Below the pieces are notes generated by a model. It saw only the letters and a program-made list of their open reading frames with translations. It made no database searches and was not told the origin of the DNA. From Amycolatopsis orientalis DSM 43388 (GTDB lineage Bacteria > Actinomycetota > Actinomycetes > Mycobacteriales > Pseudonocardiaceae): 64,000 nt of DNA. Positions 16,718-24,563 of the stretch are shown here, piece by piece. The stretch spans positions 124,001 through 188,000 of the forward strand of contig NZ_ASXG01000154.1 in the NCBI RefSeq assembly GCF_000411975.1, given 5' to 3'. The translations under genes were made by a program, and so were the position numbers. Numbering within the stretch: position 1 is the first letter of the stretch; each line of letters starts with the position of its first letter.

Positions 16718-17905
16718 TTACGCCGACGGGACGCGGATCAGCAGCGCGTCGCCCTGACCGCCGCCGCCGCACAGCGCGGCCGCGCCGAGCCCGCCGCCCC
16801 GCCGGCGCAGCTCGTGCACCAGGTGCACGGCCAGCCGCGCACCGGACGCGCCGATCGGGTGGCCGAGCGCGATCGCGCCGCCGTTGACGTTCACCTTCGA
16901 CTCGTCCAGGCCGAGCTTCTCGCTCGACACCAGGCCGACCGCGGCGAACGCCTCGTTGATCTCCACCAGGTCCAGGTCGGACACGTCCAGCTTCGCCTTC
17001 TTCAGCGCGGCGCGGATCGCGTTCGACGGCTGCTCGTGCAGGCTCGCGTCCGGACCGGCGACGACGCCGTGCGCGCCGATCTCGGCCAGCGGCGTGATGC
17101 CCAGCTCGGCCGCCTTCTCCGGGCTGGCCACGATCACCGCGGCCGCGCCGTCGGAGATCTGCGACGCCGAGCCCGCGGTGATGGTGCCGTCCGAGGCGAA
17201 CGCCGGACGCAGCTTCGCGAGGCTCTCGGCCGTGGTGTCGGCCCGCACGCCCTCGTCCGCGGAGAACACGACCGGGTCGCCCTTGCGCTGCGGGATCGAC
17301 ACCGGCGCGATCTCCTCGCGGAAGAACCCGGCCTCGATCGCCGCGGCCGCCCGCTGGTGCGAACGCGCGGAGAACGCGTCCTGCTGCTCGCGGGTCACGC
17401 CATAGCGGCTGTTGTACTTCTCCGTCGACGAGCCCATCGCGACCTGGTCGAACGCGCAGAACAGGCCGTCGTAGGCCATGTGGTCGACCAGCGTCGTGTC
17501 GCCGTACTTGAAGCCCGAACGGGACTTCGGCAGCAGGTGCGGCGCCTGCGTCATCGACTCCTGGCCGCCCGCGACGACGAGGTCGAACTCGCCCGCGCGG
17601 ATCAGCTGGTCGGCGAGCGCGATCGCGTCGAGACCGGAAAGGCAGACCTTGTTGACGGTCAGCGCCGGGACGTCCATCGGGATGCCCGCGGCGACCGCGG
17701 CCTGGCGCGCCGGGATCTGGCCCGCGCCGGCGGTGAGCACCTGGCCCATGATCGTGTACTGGACCTGGTCCGGGGAGACGCCGGCCCGCTCGAGCGCGGC
17801 CTTGATCGCGATCCCGCCCAGCTGGGCTCCCGAGAAGTCCTTCAACGAGCCGAGCAGTCGCCCGATCGGGGTACGGGCAGCGCCCAGGATCACGGAACCG
17901 GACAC
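16718..17905 (-). CDS. Acetyl-CoA C-acetyltransferase (thiolase)
   Basis: 395 residues. Active-site cysteine in [15 protein letters not shown] (about residue 90), histidine in [10 protein letters not shown] and the C-terminal CGGGGQGDA cysteine loop identify a biosynthetic/degradative thiolase II acting on acetyl-CoA and acetoacetyl-CoA. GTG 17905 follows GGAGG at ideal distance; an upstream extension to 18004 has no such support. Feeds the ethylmalonyl-CoA route together with the carboxylase/reductase at 19826. Divergent from the epimerase gene. Confidence 0.93.
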   Translation of the reverse strand: MSGSVILGAARTPIGRLLGSLKDFSGAQLGGIAIKAALERAGVSPDQVQYTIMGQVLTAGAGQIPARQAAVAAGIPMDVPALTVNKVCLSGLDAIALADQLIRAGEFDLVVAGGQESMTQAPHLLPKSRSGFKYGDTTLVDHMAYDGLFCAFDQVAMGSSTEKYNSRYGVTREQQDAFSARSHQRAAAAIEAGFFREEIAPVSIPQRKGDPVVFSADEGVRADTTAESLAKLRPAFASDGTITAGSASQISDGAAAVIVASPEKAAELGITPLAEIGAHGVVAGPDASLHEQPSNAIRAALKKAKLDVSDLDLVEINEAFAAVGLVSSEKLGLDESKVNVNGGAIALGHPIGASGARLAVHLVHELRRRGGGLGAAALCGGGGQGDALLIRVPSA

Positions 17906-18010
17906 GACGTCCTCCAAAGCATCGGTGCACTGGCAGTGTTCCCACGATACGGCCTGCGCGGGCTTCCCGGCGCGTCTTGATGGAGCCAGTGTGAGGGGGC
18001 GCACGCGGGG

Positions 18011-18038
18011 TTCCGCGGGCCGCCGCGAGGCTTATCCT
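18011..18038 (+). promoter_or_regulatory. Candidate leaderless promoter of the epimerase gene
   Basis: TTCCGC (18011-18016), 16-base gap, TATCCT (18033-18038). The ATG at 18046 is only 7 bases after the -10 hexamer and lacks a Shine-Dalgarno, so the message probably starts at the initiation codon. Confidence 0.4.
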
Positions 18039-18045
18039 CCCCGGT

Positions 18046-18510
18046 ATGGACACCGAGCCCAGCGCATCCGTGCTCAAGCCGTTCGTGACCGCGATCGACC
18101 ACGTCGGGATCGCCGTGCCCGACCTCGACGCGGCCATCGCCTTCCACCGCGACCACTTCGGCCTGGAGGTCGCGCACGAGGAGGTGAACGACGAGCAGGG
18201 CGTGCGCGAGGCGATGCTGCGCGCCCCGGGTACCGCGGGCACCGAGACGATGATCCAGCTGCTCGCCCCGTCCCGGGACGATTCGACGATCGCCAAGTTC
18301 ATCGGCCGCAACGGGCCGGGCCTGCAGCAGCTCGCGCTGCGAGTGTCCGATGTGGACGCCGCGGCGGCGGCGCTGCGGGAGAAGGGCCTGCGCCTGCTGT
18401 ACGACGCGGCCAAGCGCGGGACGTCGAACAGCCGGGTCAACTTCGTGCACCCGAAGGACGCGGGCGGGGTTCTGGTCGAACTCGTGGAGCCCGCCGCCTC
18501 CGCACACTGA
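18046..18510 (+). CDS. mce: Methylmalonyl-CoA epimerase
   Basis: 154-residue VOC-family metalloenzyme interconverting (2S)- and (2R)-methylmalonyl-CoA. Metal ligands lie in AIDHVGIAVPDLD (His), a middle strand around TETMIQLLAP (Gln) and a C-terminal GGVLVELVEP (Glu). Also typical: NGPGLQQLALRV and GTSNSRVNFVHPKD. Divergent from thiolase-meaB; together they connect propionyl-CoA, methylmalonyl-CoA and succinyl-CoA. Confidence 0.93.
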   Translation: MDTEPSASVLKPFVTAIDHVGIAVPDLDAAIAFHRDHFGLEVAHEEVNDEQGVREAMLRAPGTAGTETMIQLLAPSRDDSTIAKFIGRNGPGLQQLALRVSDVDAAAAALREKGLRLLYDAAKRGTSNSRVNFVHPKDAGGVLVELVEPAASAH

Positions 18511-18526
18511 CCTCTCCCCCACGAGG

Positions 18527-18581
18527 GTCTGTGAAGGGCTCCTGGAAGGAATCTGATTCCCGCAAGGAGCCCTTCACGGAC
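18527..18581. repeat. 55-bp palindromic repeat, family A copy 1 (likely bidirectional terminator)
   Basis: Near-perfect inverted repeat with outer arms GTGAAGGGCTCCT / AGGAGCCCTTCAC and inner GGAATC/GATTCC. Same length and sequence family as 24255-24309 and 47346-47400. Lies between the convergent epimerase and TetR genes, 16 bases after the former's stop. The left arm has a few mismatches relative to the perfect copy at 47346. Confidence 0.8.
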
Positions 18582-18630
18582 CTGCGGGAGCGGGACAGGC
18601 GTCCACACCGAGGTGCCCGCGGCGCGGTTC

Positions 18631-19224
18631 TCACACCGCCGAAGCGGGCGGCGTGCCCTTCGGCACCCGGGCCGAGAGCGCGTTCGCCACGAACGTCAGC
18701 TCCCCGTCGAACTCCGCCGGACGGTCGTCCCCGGAATGCCGGGCCGTCGCGTGCCGGTGGGTGACCGCCCGGGCCAAGAGCCCGGAGGCGTTGTCGATGT
18801 CCGGCCCGGCGAGCCGTCCGCCGGTGGCGGCCACGATCACCGACCGCATCAGCCGGACCAGCTGCTGGAATCGTTCGGACAGCGCGTCCCGGACCACGTG
18901 ATGGGTGTCGGCCTCGCGCCACAGCAGGTGCGAGAGCCCGAGCGAACCGGCGAACCGGCGGTCGAGTTCGCCGACCAGCCTGCGCAGCGAACCCGCCAGG
19001 TCGCCCGGAACGACGACCGCGGCGGGTTCGATGCGTTCGTCCGGCAGCCGGTCGACCAAGGCGGCCAGCAGGTCGGACTTGCGGCGGAAGTAGTAGTGGA
19101 CCAGGCCCTTCGGGACCCCGGCGCGCTCCGCGATGCGGGACGTCGGGGTCGCCTCGAAGCCGGACTCGGCGAACAGCTCCTCCGCCGCGCACAGGATCCG
19201 TTCCTTCGCCGAGTCCTCGGTCAT
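18631..19224 (-). CDS. TetR-family regulator
   Basis: 197 residues. N-terminal helix-turn-helix (RILCAAEELFAESGFEATPTSRIAERAGVPKGLVHYYFRRKSDLL). The C-terminal ligand domain (SLRRLVGELDRRFAGS... HHVVRDALSERF) is not assignable to a ligand. Downstream of and probably co-transcribed with the SPW protein gene (33-base gap). A dyad over the SPW promoter at 19688-19709 is the likely operator, which would also touch the crotonyl-CoA carboxylase/reductase side. Confidence 0.88.
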   Translation of the reverse strand: MTEDSAKERILCAAEELFAESGFEATPTSRIAERAGVPKGLVHYYFRRKSDLLAALVDRLPDERIEPAAVVVPGDLAGSLRRLVGELDRRFAGSLGLSHLLWREADTHHVVRDALSERFQQLVRLMRSVIVAATGGRLAGPDIDNASGLLARAVTHRHATARHSGDDRPAEFDGELTFVANALSARVPKGTPPASAV

Positions 19225-19257
19225 CTCACCTTTCCCAACCAGGGCGTCGCTGCCCCG

Positions 19258-19626
19258 TCAGTGCTGGCCCGCCATCCGGTGGGCGGCGTTGGCCTCCGGC
19301 ATCGCGGCCGCGCCGGCGATGATCGTCAGCGCACCGGCGACCCAGGACGTCCACGACGCCCCGTTGAATTGCGTATACCCCATCACCCACGGCGCGATGA
19401 ACAGCAACGCGCCGAGGACGATCTGCACGCCCTCGCCGTAAACCATGCTCGGCGCCGCGAGCGACACCAGGCCGTCGATCGCGATCAGCGCGCCGAGGAT
19501 CACCATCGTCCACACCATCGTGGTGTTCGTGCTCAGCCAAAGGGGTGAAAGAGCGGCGACAACACCAATCACGACCTCGGCCCAGTCGTAGGGCCGCGTC
19601 CAGGCGCGCGTCGAGACTTCACTCAT
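19258..19626 (-). CDS. SPW repeat membrane protein
   Basis: 122 residues with four hydrophobic helices arranged as two repeats, each with an SPW-type motif (ALSPLWLS and IAPWVMGY). SPW proteins are small integral membrane proteins of unknown function, common in actinobacteria. GGAGGTGAG precedes the ATG. First gene of a unit with the TetR regulator, which suggests inducible expression in response to a TetR ligand. Function unknown. Confidence 0.85.
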   Translation of the reverse strand: MSEVSTRAWTRPYDWAEVVIGVVAALSPLWLSTNTTMVWTMVILGALIAIDGLVSLAAPSMVYGEGVQIVLGALLFIAPWVMGYTQFNGASWTSWVAGALTIIAGAAAMPEANAAHRMAGQH

Positions 19627-19678
19627 TCGTGCTCACCTCCGCCGGAAAAGAGCCGTTCAGGGAGATTTCCCATCTCCG

Positions 19679-19708
19679 ACTATGCTCCTTGACTGGCCAG
19701 ACGGTCAA
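19679..19708 (-). promoter_or_regulatory. Candidate promoter of the SPW-tetR unit
   Basis: On the minus strand TTGACC (19708-19703), 18-base spacer, CATAGT (19684-19679). The dyad 19688-19709 covers the -35 and spacer. Confidence 0.5.
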
Positions 19709-19709
19709 G
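19688..19709. promoter_or_regulatory. Putative TetR operator
   Basis: Inverted repeat CTTGAC-N10-GTCAAG, 22 bases, in the divergent region between the SPW/TetR unit and the carboxylase/reductase. Position over the SPW -35 fits autorepression. Confidence 0.5.
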
Positions 19710-19825
19710 ATTCGTGCGTCACACTTCGACTCGTGTACGGGGTCTTCGTCTCGTACAGTGAGGCCCCCGGTTACCGACGAGTAATTTCGTCCTGTCGCGC
19801 CGCGACCGACCCCTGGAGGTTCCCG

Positions 19826-21166
19826 ATGACGCACCTCGACGAGATCCAGCAGGCGATCCTCGACGGCCGCCTCGACGCGATCGCCGAGCTGCCCGTGCCC
19901 GAGAGCTACCGGGGCGTCACCGTGCACGCCGACGAGGTCGACATGTTCGAGGGCCTCGAAAGCCGCGACAAGGACCCGCGCCGTTCGCTGCACGTGGACG
20001 AGGTGCCGACGCCGGAGCTGGGCCCGGGCGAGGCGCTGGTCGCGGTGATGGCCAGCGCGATCAACTACAACACCGTCTGGACCTCGATCTTCGAGCCGAT
20101 CCCGACGTTCAAGTTCCTGCGCAAGTACGGGAAGCTCTCGCCGCTGGCCAAGCGGCACGACCTGCCGTATCACGTGGTCGGCTCCGACCTGTCCGGCGTC
20201 GTGCTGCGCACCGGCGCGGGCGTGCACAACTGGAAGCCCGGCGACGAGGTCGTCGCGCACTGCCTGAACGTCGAACTGGAGGGCCCGGACGGGCACAACG
20301 ACACGATGCTCGACACCGAGCAGCGGATCTGGGGCTTCGAGACGAACTTCGGCGGGCTCGCCGAGATCGCGCTGGTCAAGGCGAATCAGCTGATGCCGAA
20401 GCCGGGGCACCTGACCTGGGAGGAAGCCGCCTCCCCCGGGCTGGTGAACTCGACCGCGTACCGGCAGCTGGTGTCGCGCAACGGCGCGGACATGAAGCAG
20501 GGCGACGTCGTGCTGATCTGGGGCGCTTCCGGCGGCCTCGGCTCGTACGCGACGCAGTACGCGCTCAACGGCGGAGCGATCCCGGTGTGCGTCGTGTCCA
20601 GCCCGGAGAAGGCGAAGATCTGCCAGAAGCTCGGCGCGGAGCTGATCATCGACCGCACCGCTGAGGGCTACCAGTTCTGGAAGAACGAGAACGAGCAGGA
20701 CCCGAAGGAATGGCAGCGGTTCGGCGCGAAGATCCGCGAGCTGACCGGCGGCGAGGACCCGGACATCGTGTTCGAGCACCCGGGCCGGGAGACCTTCGGC
20801 GCGTCCGTCTACGCCGCGCGCAAGGGCGGCACCATCGTCACCTGCGCGTCCACCTCGGGGTACATGCACCAGTACGACAACCGGTACCTGTGGATGAACC
20901 TCAAGCGGATCATCGGCTCGCACTTCGCGAACTACCGCGAATCGTGGGAGGCCAACCGGCTCATCGCGAAGGGCCTGATCCACCCGACGCTGTCGAAGAC
21001 GTACTCGCTCGAAGAAACCGGCCAGGCCGCCCTTGACGTGCACCGCAACGCGCACCAGGGCAAGGTCGGCGTGCTCGCGCTGGCCCCGGAAGAAGGACTC
21101 GGCGTGCGCGACGAGGAGCTGCGCGCGAAGCACCTCGACAGCATCAACGCGTTCCGCGGGGCATGA
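19826..21166 (+). CDS. ccrA: Crotonyl-CoA carboxylase/reductase
   Basis: 446-residue NADPH-dependent enoyl-thioester reductase that carboxylates crotonyl-CoA to ethylmalonyl-CoA, the key step of the ethylmalonyl-CoA pathway and a source of polyketide extender units. The CO2-binding set known from Kitasatospora setae (N81, F170, E171, H365) is present at +1 offset: N82 in INYNTVW, F171-E172 in IWGFETNFGG, H366 in IIGSHFANY. The NADPH site is WGASGGLGSYA. ATG 19826 follows CTGGAGG. TACAGT at 19754-19759 is a possible -10, and TTAC-N6-GTAA at 19771-19784 a small dyad in the leader. Confidence 0.96.
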   Translation: MTHLDEIQQAILDGRLDAIAELPVPESYRGVTVHADEVDMFEGLESRDKDPRRSLHVDEVPTPELGPGEALVAVMASAINYNTVWTSIFEPIPTFKFLRKYGKLSPLAKRHDLPYHVVGSDLSGVVLRTGAGVHNWKPGDEVVAHCLNVELEGPDGHNDTMLDTEQRIWGFETNFGGLAEIALVKANQLMPKPGHLTWEEAASPGLVNSTAYRQLVSRNGADMKQGDVVLIWGASGGLGSYATQYALNGGAIPVCVVSSPEKAKICQKLGAELIIDRTAEGYQFWKNENEQDPKEWQRFGAKIRELTGGEDPDIVFEHPGRETFGASVYAARKGGTIVTCASTSGYMHQYDNRYLWMNLKRIIGSHFANYRESWEANRLIAKGLIHPTLSKTYSLEETGQAALDVHRNAHQGKVGVLALAPEEGLGVRDEELRAKHLDSINAFRGA

Positions 21167-21188
21167 AGGCAGACCACCGGCCCAATCG

Positions 21189-21219
21189 GTCCGGCCGCTC
21201 GGCGCACGAGCGGCCGGAC
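21189..21219. terminator. GC hairpin after ccrA
   Basis: Perfect 13-base stem (GTCCGGCCGCTCG and complement) with a 5-base loop, 22 bases after the ccrA stop. No T-tract follows. Confidence 0.6.
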
Positions 21220-21268
21220 CCGCCGGGTGCTCACCCGTCCGTGACCGCGGAGCGACTACGGTGGTGTC

Positions 21269-22594
21269 ATGAGTCTTGGCGATGAACGCGAACTCGTGCC
21301 GCTGGGAGCCGGCTTCGACGTAGCGAAGCGGGGGTACAGCCGGGCCCAGGTCGACGAACACCTGGAACGGCTCGACGGCGACCTGAAGATGCTCACCGCC
21401 GACCGCGACGCCGCCATCGCCCAAGCCGGCGACCTGGCCCGGCAGCTGGAGGTCGCGCGGGGCGAGATCGCCGACCTCCGCGGTCAGGTCGACCGGCTCG
21501 CGCAGCCGCCGACCAGCGTCGAGGGCCTGTCCGAACGCCTCCAGCGGATGCTGCGGCTGGCCCAGGACGAGGCCGCGGACACCCGCGCCCGGGCCGAGGC
21601 CGAGGCGGGCCACATCCGGGCCAAGGCCGAGACCGACGCCAGCGCCATGCGCGCCCGGTACGAGCAGCTGCTCACCGAGCTGGACCTGCGCCGCAAGGAG
21701 ATGGAGGCCGAGCACCGCAAGGTGCTCGAGGACGCGCGCGCCGAGGCCAAGCGGATCACCGACGAGGCCGAGGCCGAGCGCAAGAAGCTCGACGCGGAGT
21801 CCGAGGCCCGCCGCACGCAGGTCGAGGAAGACTTCGAGATCGCCATGGCCACGCGCCGGGCCGAGGCGATGCGGGTGCTGGCCGAGCAGGAGGCGGCCAG
21901 CAAGGCCGAAGCCGAGCGCCGGGTCCGCGAGGCCGCCGAGGACGCGGCCGCGATCCGGGCGAAGGTGCTCGAGGAGGAGACGGCCGCCAAGGCCGACATC
22001 GACCGCCGCCAGCGCGAATCGGTCGCCGACGCGAACAAGCGCCGCCAGGACTCGATCACCGAGGCCAACGCGCGGCTCGCGGAGGCCGCCGACGAGGCCC
22101 GCCGCCGCGTCCGCACCGCCACCGACGAGTCCAACCGCCGGATCACCCAGGCCAACGAGCGGGTCGAGGCCCTGCGCGCGGTCCGGGCGAGCCTGGCCGA
22201 GCAGGTCCGGTCGGCCCGCACGGTGCTGGCCGAGGCGCAGCACGTGCTCGGCGAGATGGACGGCGAGGTGCCCGCGGACATCAAGAAGGCCGCGGCCGAG
22301 ACGGCCAACGGCTCCGGGCCGAAGTCCGGCACGAACGGCAGCACCGCGGCCAGTGCGCAGAGCGGCGGCAAGGCGGCCGCTCAGGGCAGCGGTGCCGCTT
22401 CGGGTTCCCAGGGCGGCAAGCCCAGCACCCCGGCCGGGCAAGGTTCCGCTGGTCAGGGCGGCAAGAGCGCACCGGCGAACAGCGGAAAGGCCGCCGCGGG
22501 CAGCGACGTCGAGCAGACCGTCCGGCTGCGTACGTCCGACGTGCCCAAGCCGCAGCCGCAACCGCGCCCGGCGGGAAAACCGACTGGCGAGTAA
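21269..22594 (+). CDS. DivIVA-domain coiled-coil protein, FilP/Scy-like
   Basis: 441 residues. Residues 10-45 match a DivIVA-type start (GAGFDVAKRGYSRAQVDEHLERLDGDL); residues 60-345 are one long Ala/Glu/Arg/Lys coiled coil with heptad and hendecad periodicity; the last 100 residues are a low-complexity Gly/Ser/Ala/Lys tail with Pro-Gln pairs. In streptomycetes filP and scy, cytoskeletal proteins of the tip-growth polarisome, lie beside methylmalonyl-CoA epimerase, thiolase and meaB; the same set is within 5 kb here. No Shine-Dalgarno precedes ATG 21269; TACGGT at 21257-21262 would make the message leaderless. Confidence 0.85.
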   Translation: MSLGDERELVPLGAGFDVAKRGYSRAQVDEHLERLDGDLKMLTADRDAAIAQAGDLARQLEVARGEIADLRGQVDRLAQPPTSVEGLSERLQRMLRLAQDEAADTRARAEAEAGHIRAKAETDASAMRARYEQLLTELDLRRKEMEAEHRKVLEDARAEAKRITDEAEAERKKLDAESEARRTQVEEDFEIAMATRRAEAMRVLAEQEAASKAEAERRVREAAEDAAAIRAKVLEEETAAKADIDRRQRESVADANKRRQDSITEANARLAEAADEARRRVRTATDESNRRITQANERVEALRAVRASLAEQVRSARTVLAEAQHVLGEMDGEVPADIKKAAAETANGSGPKSGTNGSTAASAQSGGKAAAQGSGAASGSQGGKPSTPAGQGSAGQGGKSAPANSGKAAAGSDVEQTVRLRTSDVPKPQPQPRPAGKPTGE

Positions 22595-22650
22595 CCTTCC
22601 CCCGCGAAGGGGCCGCGCCGCCCCGCTGACCGATCGCCGGGAGGTTGTGG

Positions 22651-23100
22651 ATGGCTGTCTATCGGACTGTGGTGGTGGGCACGGACGGGTCCGACTCGTC
22701 CTTCGCCGCGGTGGACAAGGCCGCCGGGGTGGCTGCCGACGCCGGGGCGACGCTCGTCGTCGTCTGCGCGTACCACCCGGCCAGCCGCCAGGATGTGGAA
22801 CGCGCGCAGGACGAGCTGGGCGACGAGGCCTACCAGGTGGTCGGGTCCGCGCCCGCGGAGGACACGCTGCAGTCCGCCCGCGACCGGGCGGCGAAGGCCG
22901 GTGCCACGAACGTCGAGACGGTCGCGCTGGAGGGCCAGCCGGTCGAGATGCTGCGGAAGGTCGTGAAGGACCGCGAGGCCGACCTGCTCGTGGTCGGCAA
23001 CCGCGGCCTCAACACCCTGACCGGGCGGATCCTGGGCTCGGTGCCGTCGGAGGTGGCCCGGAAGTCGGGCGTCGACGTGCTGATCGTGCACACCACCTGA
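22651..23100 (+). CDS. Universal stress protein (UspA family)
   Basis: 149 residues, single Usp domain: VVVGTDGSDSS at the start, ATP-binding VGNRGLNTLTGRILGSVPSEVARKSGVDVLIVHT at the end, which matches the G-x2-G-x9-G-S motif of ATP-binding members. ATG 22651 follows GGGAGG. Four bases before the cyclase gene, so probably co-transcribed with it. Confidence 0.93.
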   Translation: MAVYRTVVVGTDGSDSSFAAVDKAAGVAADAGATLVVVCAYHPASRQDVERAQDELGDEAYQVVGSAPAEDTLQSARDRAAKAGATNVETVALEGQPVEMLRKVVKDREADLLVVGNRGLNTLTGRILGSVPSEVARKSGVDVLIVHTT

Positions 23101-23104
23101 GGCC

Positions 23105-24220
23105 GTGGCCGATACTTCCCGGGACCTGCAGCAGCGGCTGGAACGCGCCCTGCTGGGCGGGCCCCGCCGCTACACCCGGCTCGACGTCGCGAAACGAGCC
23201 GGCGTGCCCGAAGAACGCTCGCGCCGGCTGTGGCGGGCGCTGGGTTTCGCCACGGTCGAAGACGACGAGGTGGTGTTCACCGACGCCGACGTCGAAGCGA
23301 TGCGCATCGCCGACGGCCTGGTGAGTTCCGGCTTGGTCGCGCCCGGGATGGAAGTCGCGGTGACCCGTGCCCTCGGCCAGCATCTGTCCCGGCTGGCCGA
23401 GTGGCAGGTGCACATGCTGTGGCAGCTGATCACCGAGAACCCGGAACTGGCCCGCAGCGACCGCCAGGTCACCCGCCTCGTCGAACGCCTGCTCCCCGAA
23501 CTGGAGCAGGTGCAAAACTACGTCTGGCGCCGCCACCTGGCCGCCTTCGCCGGGCGCGCGTTCGCCAGTCCGGACGAGGACCTGGAAACGCGCGCCCTGG
23601 TCGTCGGCTTCGTGGACATGGTCGGCTACACGCGTTTCACGAGGGAAGCCGACGAGGAAGAACTGACCCAGGTTCTCGACGGTTTCGAATCGCTGGCCAC
23701 CGAAGTCATCGCCGAACACCACGGCAGGGTGGTGAAGATGATCGGCGACGAGGTCCTCTTCGTCGCCGACACCGCCGCCGACGGCGCGGAAATCGCCCTG
23801 ACCCTGGCCGAACGCACCGGCGAAGACGGCGGCCTGCCCGCGGTCCGAGCCGGCATGGCCTCCGGACGGGTCCTGTCCCGCTTCGGCGACGTCTACGGCT
23901 CCGTCGTCAACCTGGCCGCGCGACTCACCTCCGCGGCGAGGCCGGGGACCGTACTCGTCGACCGGGAACTGGCCGGAGAACTGGAGTCCCTGCCGCAGTT
24001 CGACCTCCGCACCCGCCGCCCGATCGCCGTGCGCGGATACAGCCGCCTCCGCCCCTCCGCGCTGCGCCGGGCGAAGGACAAACCCACCGGCCGCTTCGCT
24101 TCCTCCCAGCAGCTGGCCGCGGAAATGCTGGGCCTGGGCGAACCCGCCCCGGCGGAAACCCCAGAACCCGACGACTTCCCCACGCCGCCCGTGCCGCGGA
24201 AACGCCGCCGGCGCCGCTGA
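23105..24220 (+). CDS. Class III adenylate/guanylate cyclase with N-terminal regulatory domain
   Basis: 371 residues. Residues 1-155 resemble the helical autoinhibitory N-terminal domain of the mycobacterial pH-sensing cyclase Rv1264 (by eye: LDVAKRAGVPEERSRRLWRALG, LGQHLSRLAEWQVHML). Residues 160-325 are the catalytic domain: metal aspartates in VVGFVDMVGYTRF and VKMIGDEVLFVAD (its Lys would bind the base), and transition-state Asn/Arg in VYGSVVNLAARL. A short Arg-rich tail follows. Soluble and probably a homodimer. cAMP is the likely product, relevant to the CRP-like sites noted elsewhere in the window. Confidence 0.87.
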   Translation: MADTSRDLQQRLERALLGGPRRYTRLDVAKRAGVPEERSRRLWRALGFATVEDDEVVFTDADVEAMRIADGLVSSGLVAPGMEVAVTRALGQHLSRLAEWQVHMLWQLITENPELARSDRQVTRLVERLLPELEQVQNYVWRRHLAAFAGRAFASPDEDLETRALVVGFVDMVGYTRFTREADEEELTQVLDGFESLATEVIAEHHGRVVKMIGDEVLFVADTAADGAEIALTLAERTGEDGGLPAVRAGMASGRVLSRFGDVYGSVVNLAARLTSAARPGTVLVDRELAGELESLPQFDLRTRRPIAVRGYSRLRPSALRRAKDKPTGRFASSQQLAAEMLGLGEPAPAETPEPDDFPTPPVPRKRRRRR

Positions 24221-24226
24221 CCGAAC

Positions 24227-24243
24227 GTGAGGGGCCCCTTCAC
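24227..24243. repeat. Short palindrome GTGAGGGGCCCCTTCAC
   Basis: 17-base near-palindrome seven bases after the cyclase stop; the same string recurs at 24259-24275 inside the family A repeat. It looks like a partial or decayed copy of that repeat's arm. Confidence 0.6.
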
Positions 24244-24254
24244 TACCCGCCGGG

Positions 24255-24309
24255 GTCCGTGAGGGGCCCCTTCACGTACCTAGATTCCCTCAAGGAGCCC
24301 TTCACGGAC
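24255..24309. repeat. 55-bp palindromic repeat, family A copy 2
   Basis: Same 55-base frame as copies at 18527 and 47346. The right arm AAGGAGCCCTTCACGGAC is intact, but the left arm carries substitutions (GAGGGGCCCC for GAAGGGCTCC), so pairing is less perfect. Lies in the 343-base gap between the convergent cyclase (ends 24220) and paaE (ends 24564). Confidence 0.75.
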
Positions 24310-24432
24310 CGCCCGCTCGCCGAATGCACCCGGCAGCCGCTGGCCCCAACGCGCCCCCGCACCCAACCGATGCGCACCACCCACCCAACCGCACCGACGC
24401 ACCCACGACCGAGGCACCCACCCCTCCCCCAA

Positions 24433-24541
24433 CCCCGATACGAAGCCGACACACGGCGCGGGAGTGCTTGTCAAGGCACGCTTTCCCGCCTTGACAAGCA
24501 CTCCCGCGCCGTCGTGACAATCAAACTTCGGGGTGCCCCAC
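24433..24541 (+). repeat. Family B structured repeat, copy 1 (25-bp perfect hairpin)
   Basis: Element bounded by CCCCGATACGAAG on the left and CTTCGGGGTGCCCCAC on the right. Inside, positions 24453-24477 and 24488-24512 are a perfect 25-base inverted repeat (core GTGCTTGTCAAGGC / GCCTTGACAAGCAC) with a 10-base loop. A second copy at 63378-63485 shares ends, core and loop but differs in the arms by compensated pairs. The preceding stretch (about 24330-24432) is strikingly G-poor on the + strand and repeat-like, with no gene. Confidence 0.85.
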
Positions 24542-24563
24542 GCAACCACTCAACCCACTAACC

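Noticed and set aside
23105-24220. MerR-type regulator based on its N-terminus
   Set aside because: The first 60 residues look HTH-like, but the C-terminal half has a full class III cyclase catalytic set, matching the Rv1264-type architecture.
24227-24541. CRISPR array
   Set aside because: Repeats are palindromes of different families, with no regular spacer length and no cas genes.
24433-24541. Insertion sequence
   Set aside because: No transposase frame; at most a non-autonomous element, and no target duplication could be identified.
24280-24549. Small open frames through the family B element with similar peptides in both copies (for example SRLDKH, TIKLRGAP)
   Set aside because: The loop differs by one base between copies, so the frame is not continuous, and arm changes follow base pairing, not codon degeneracy.
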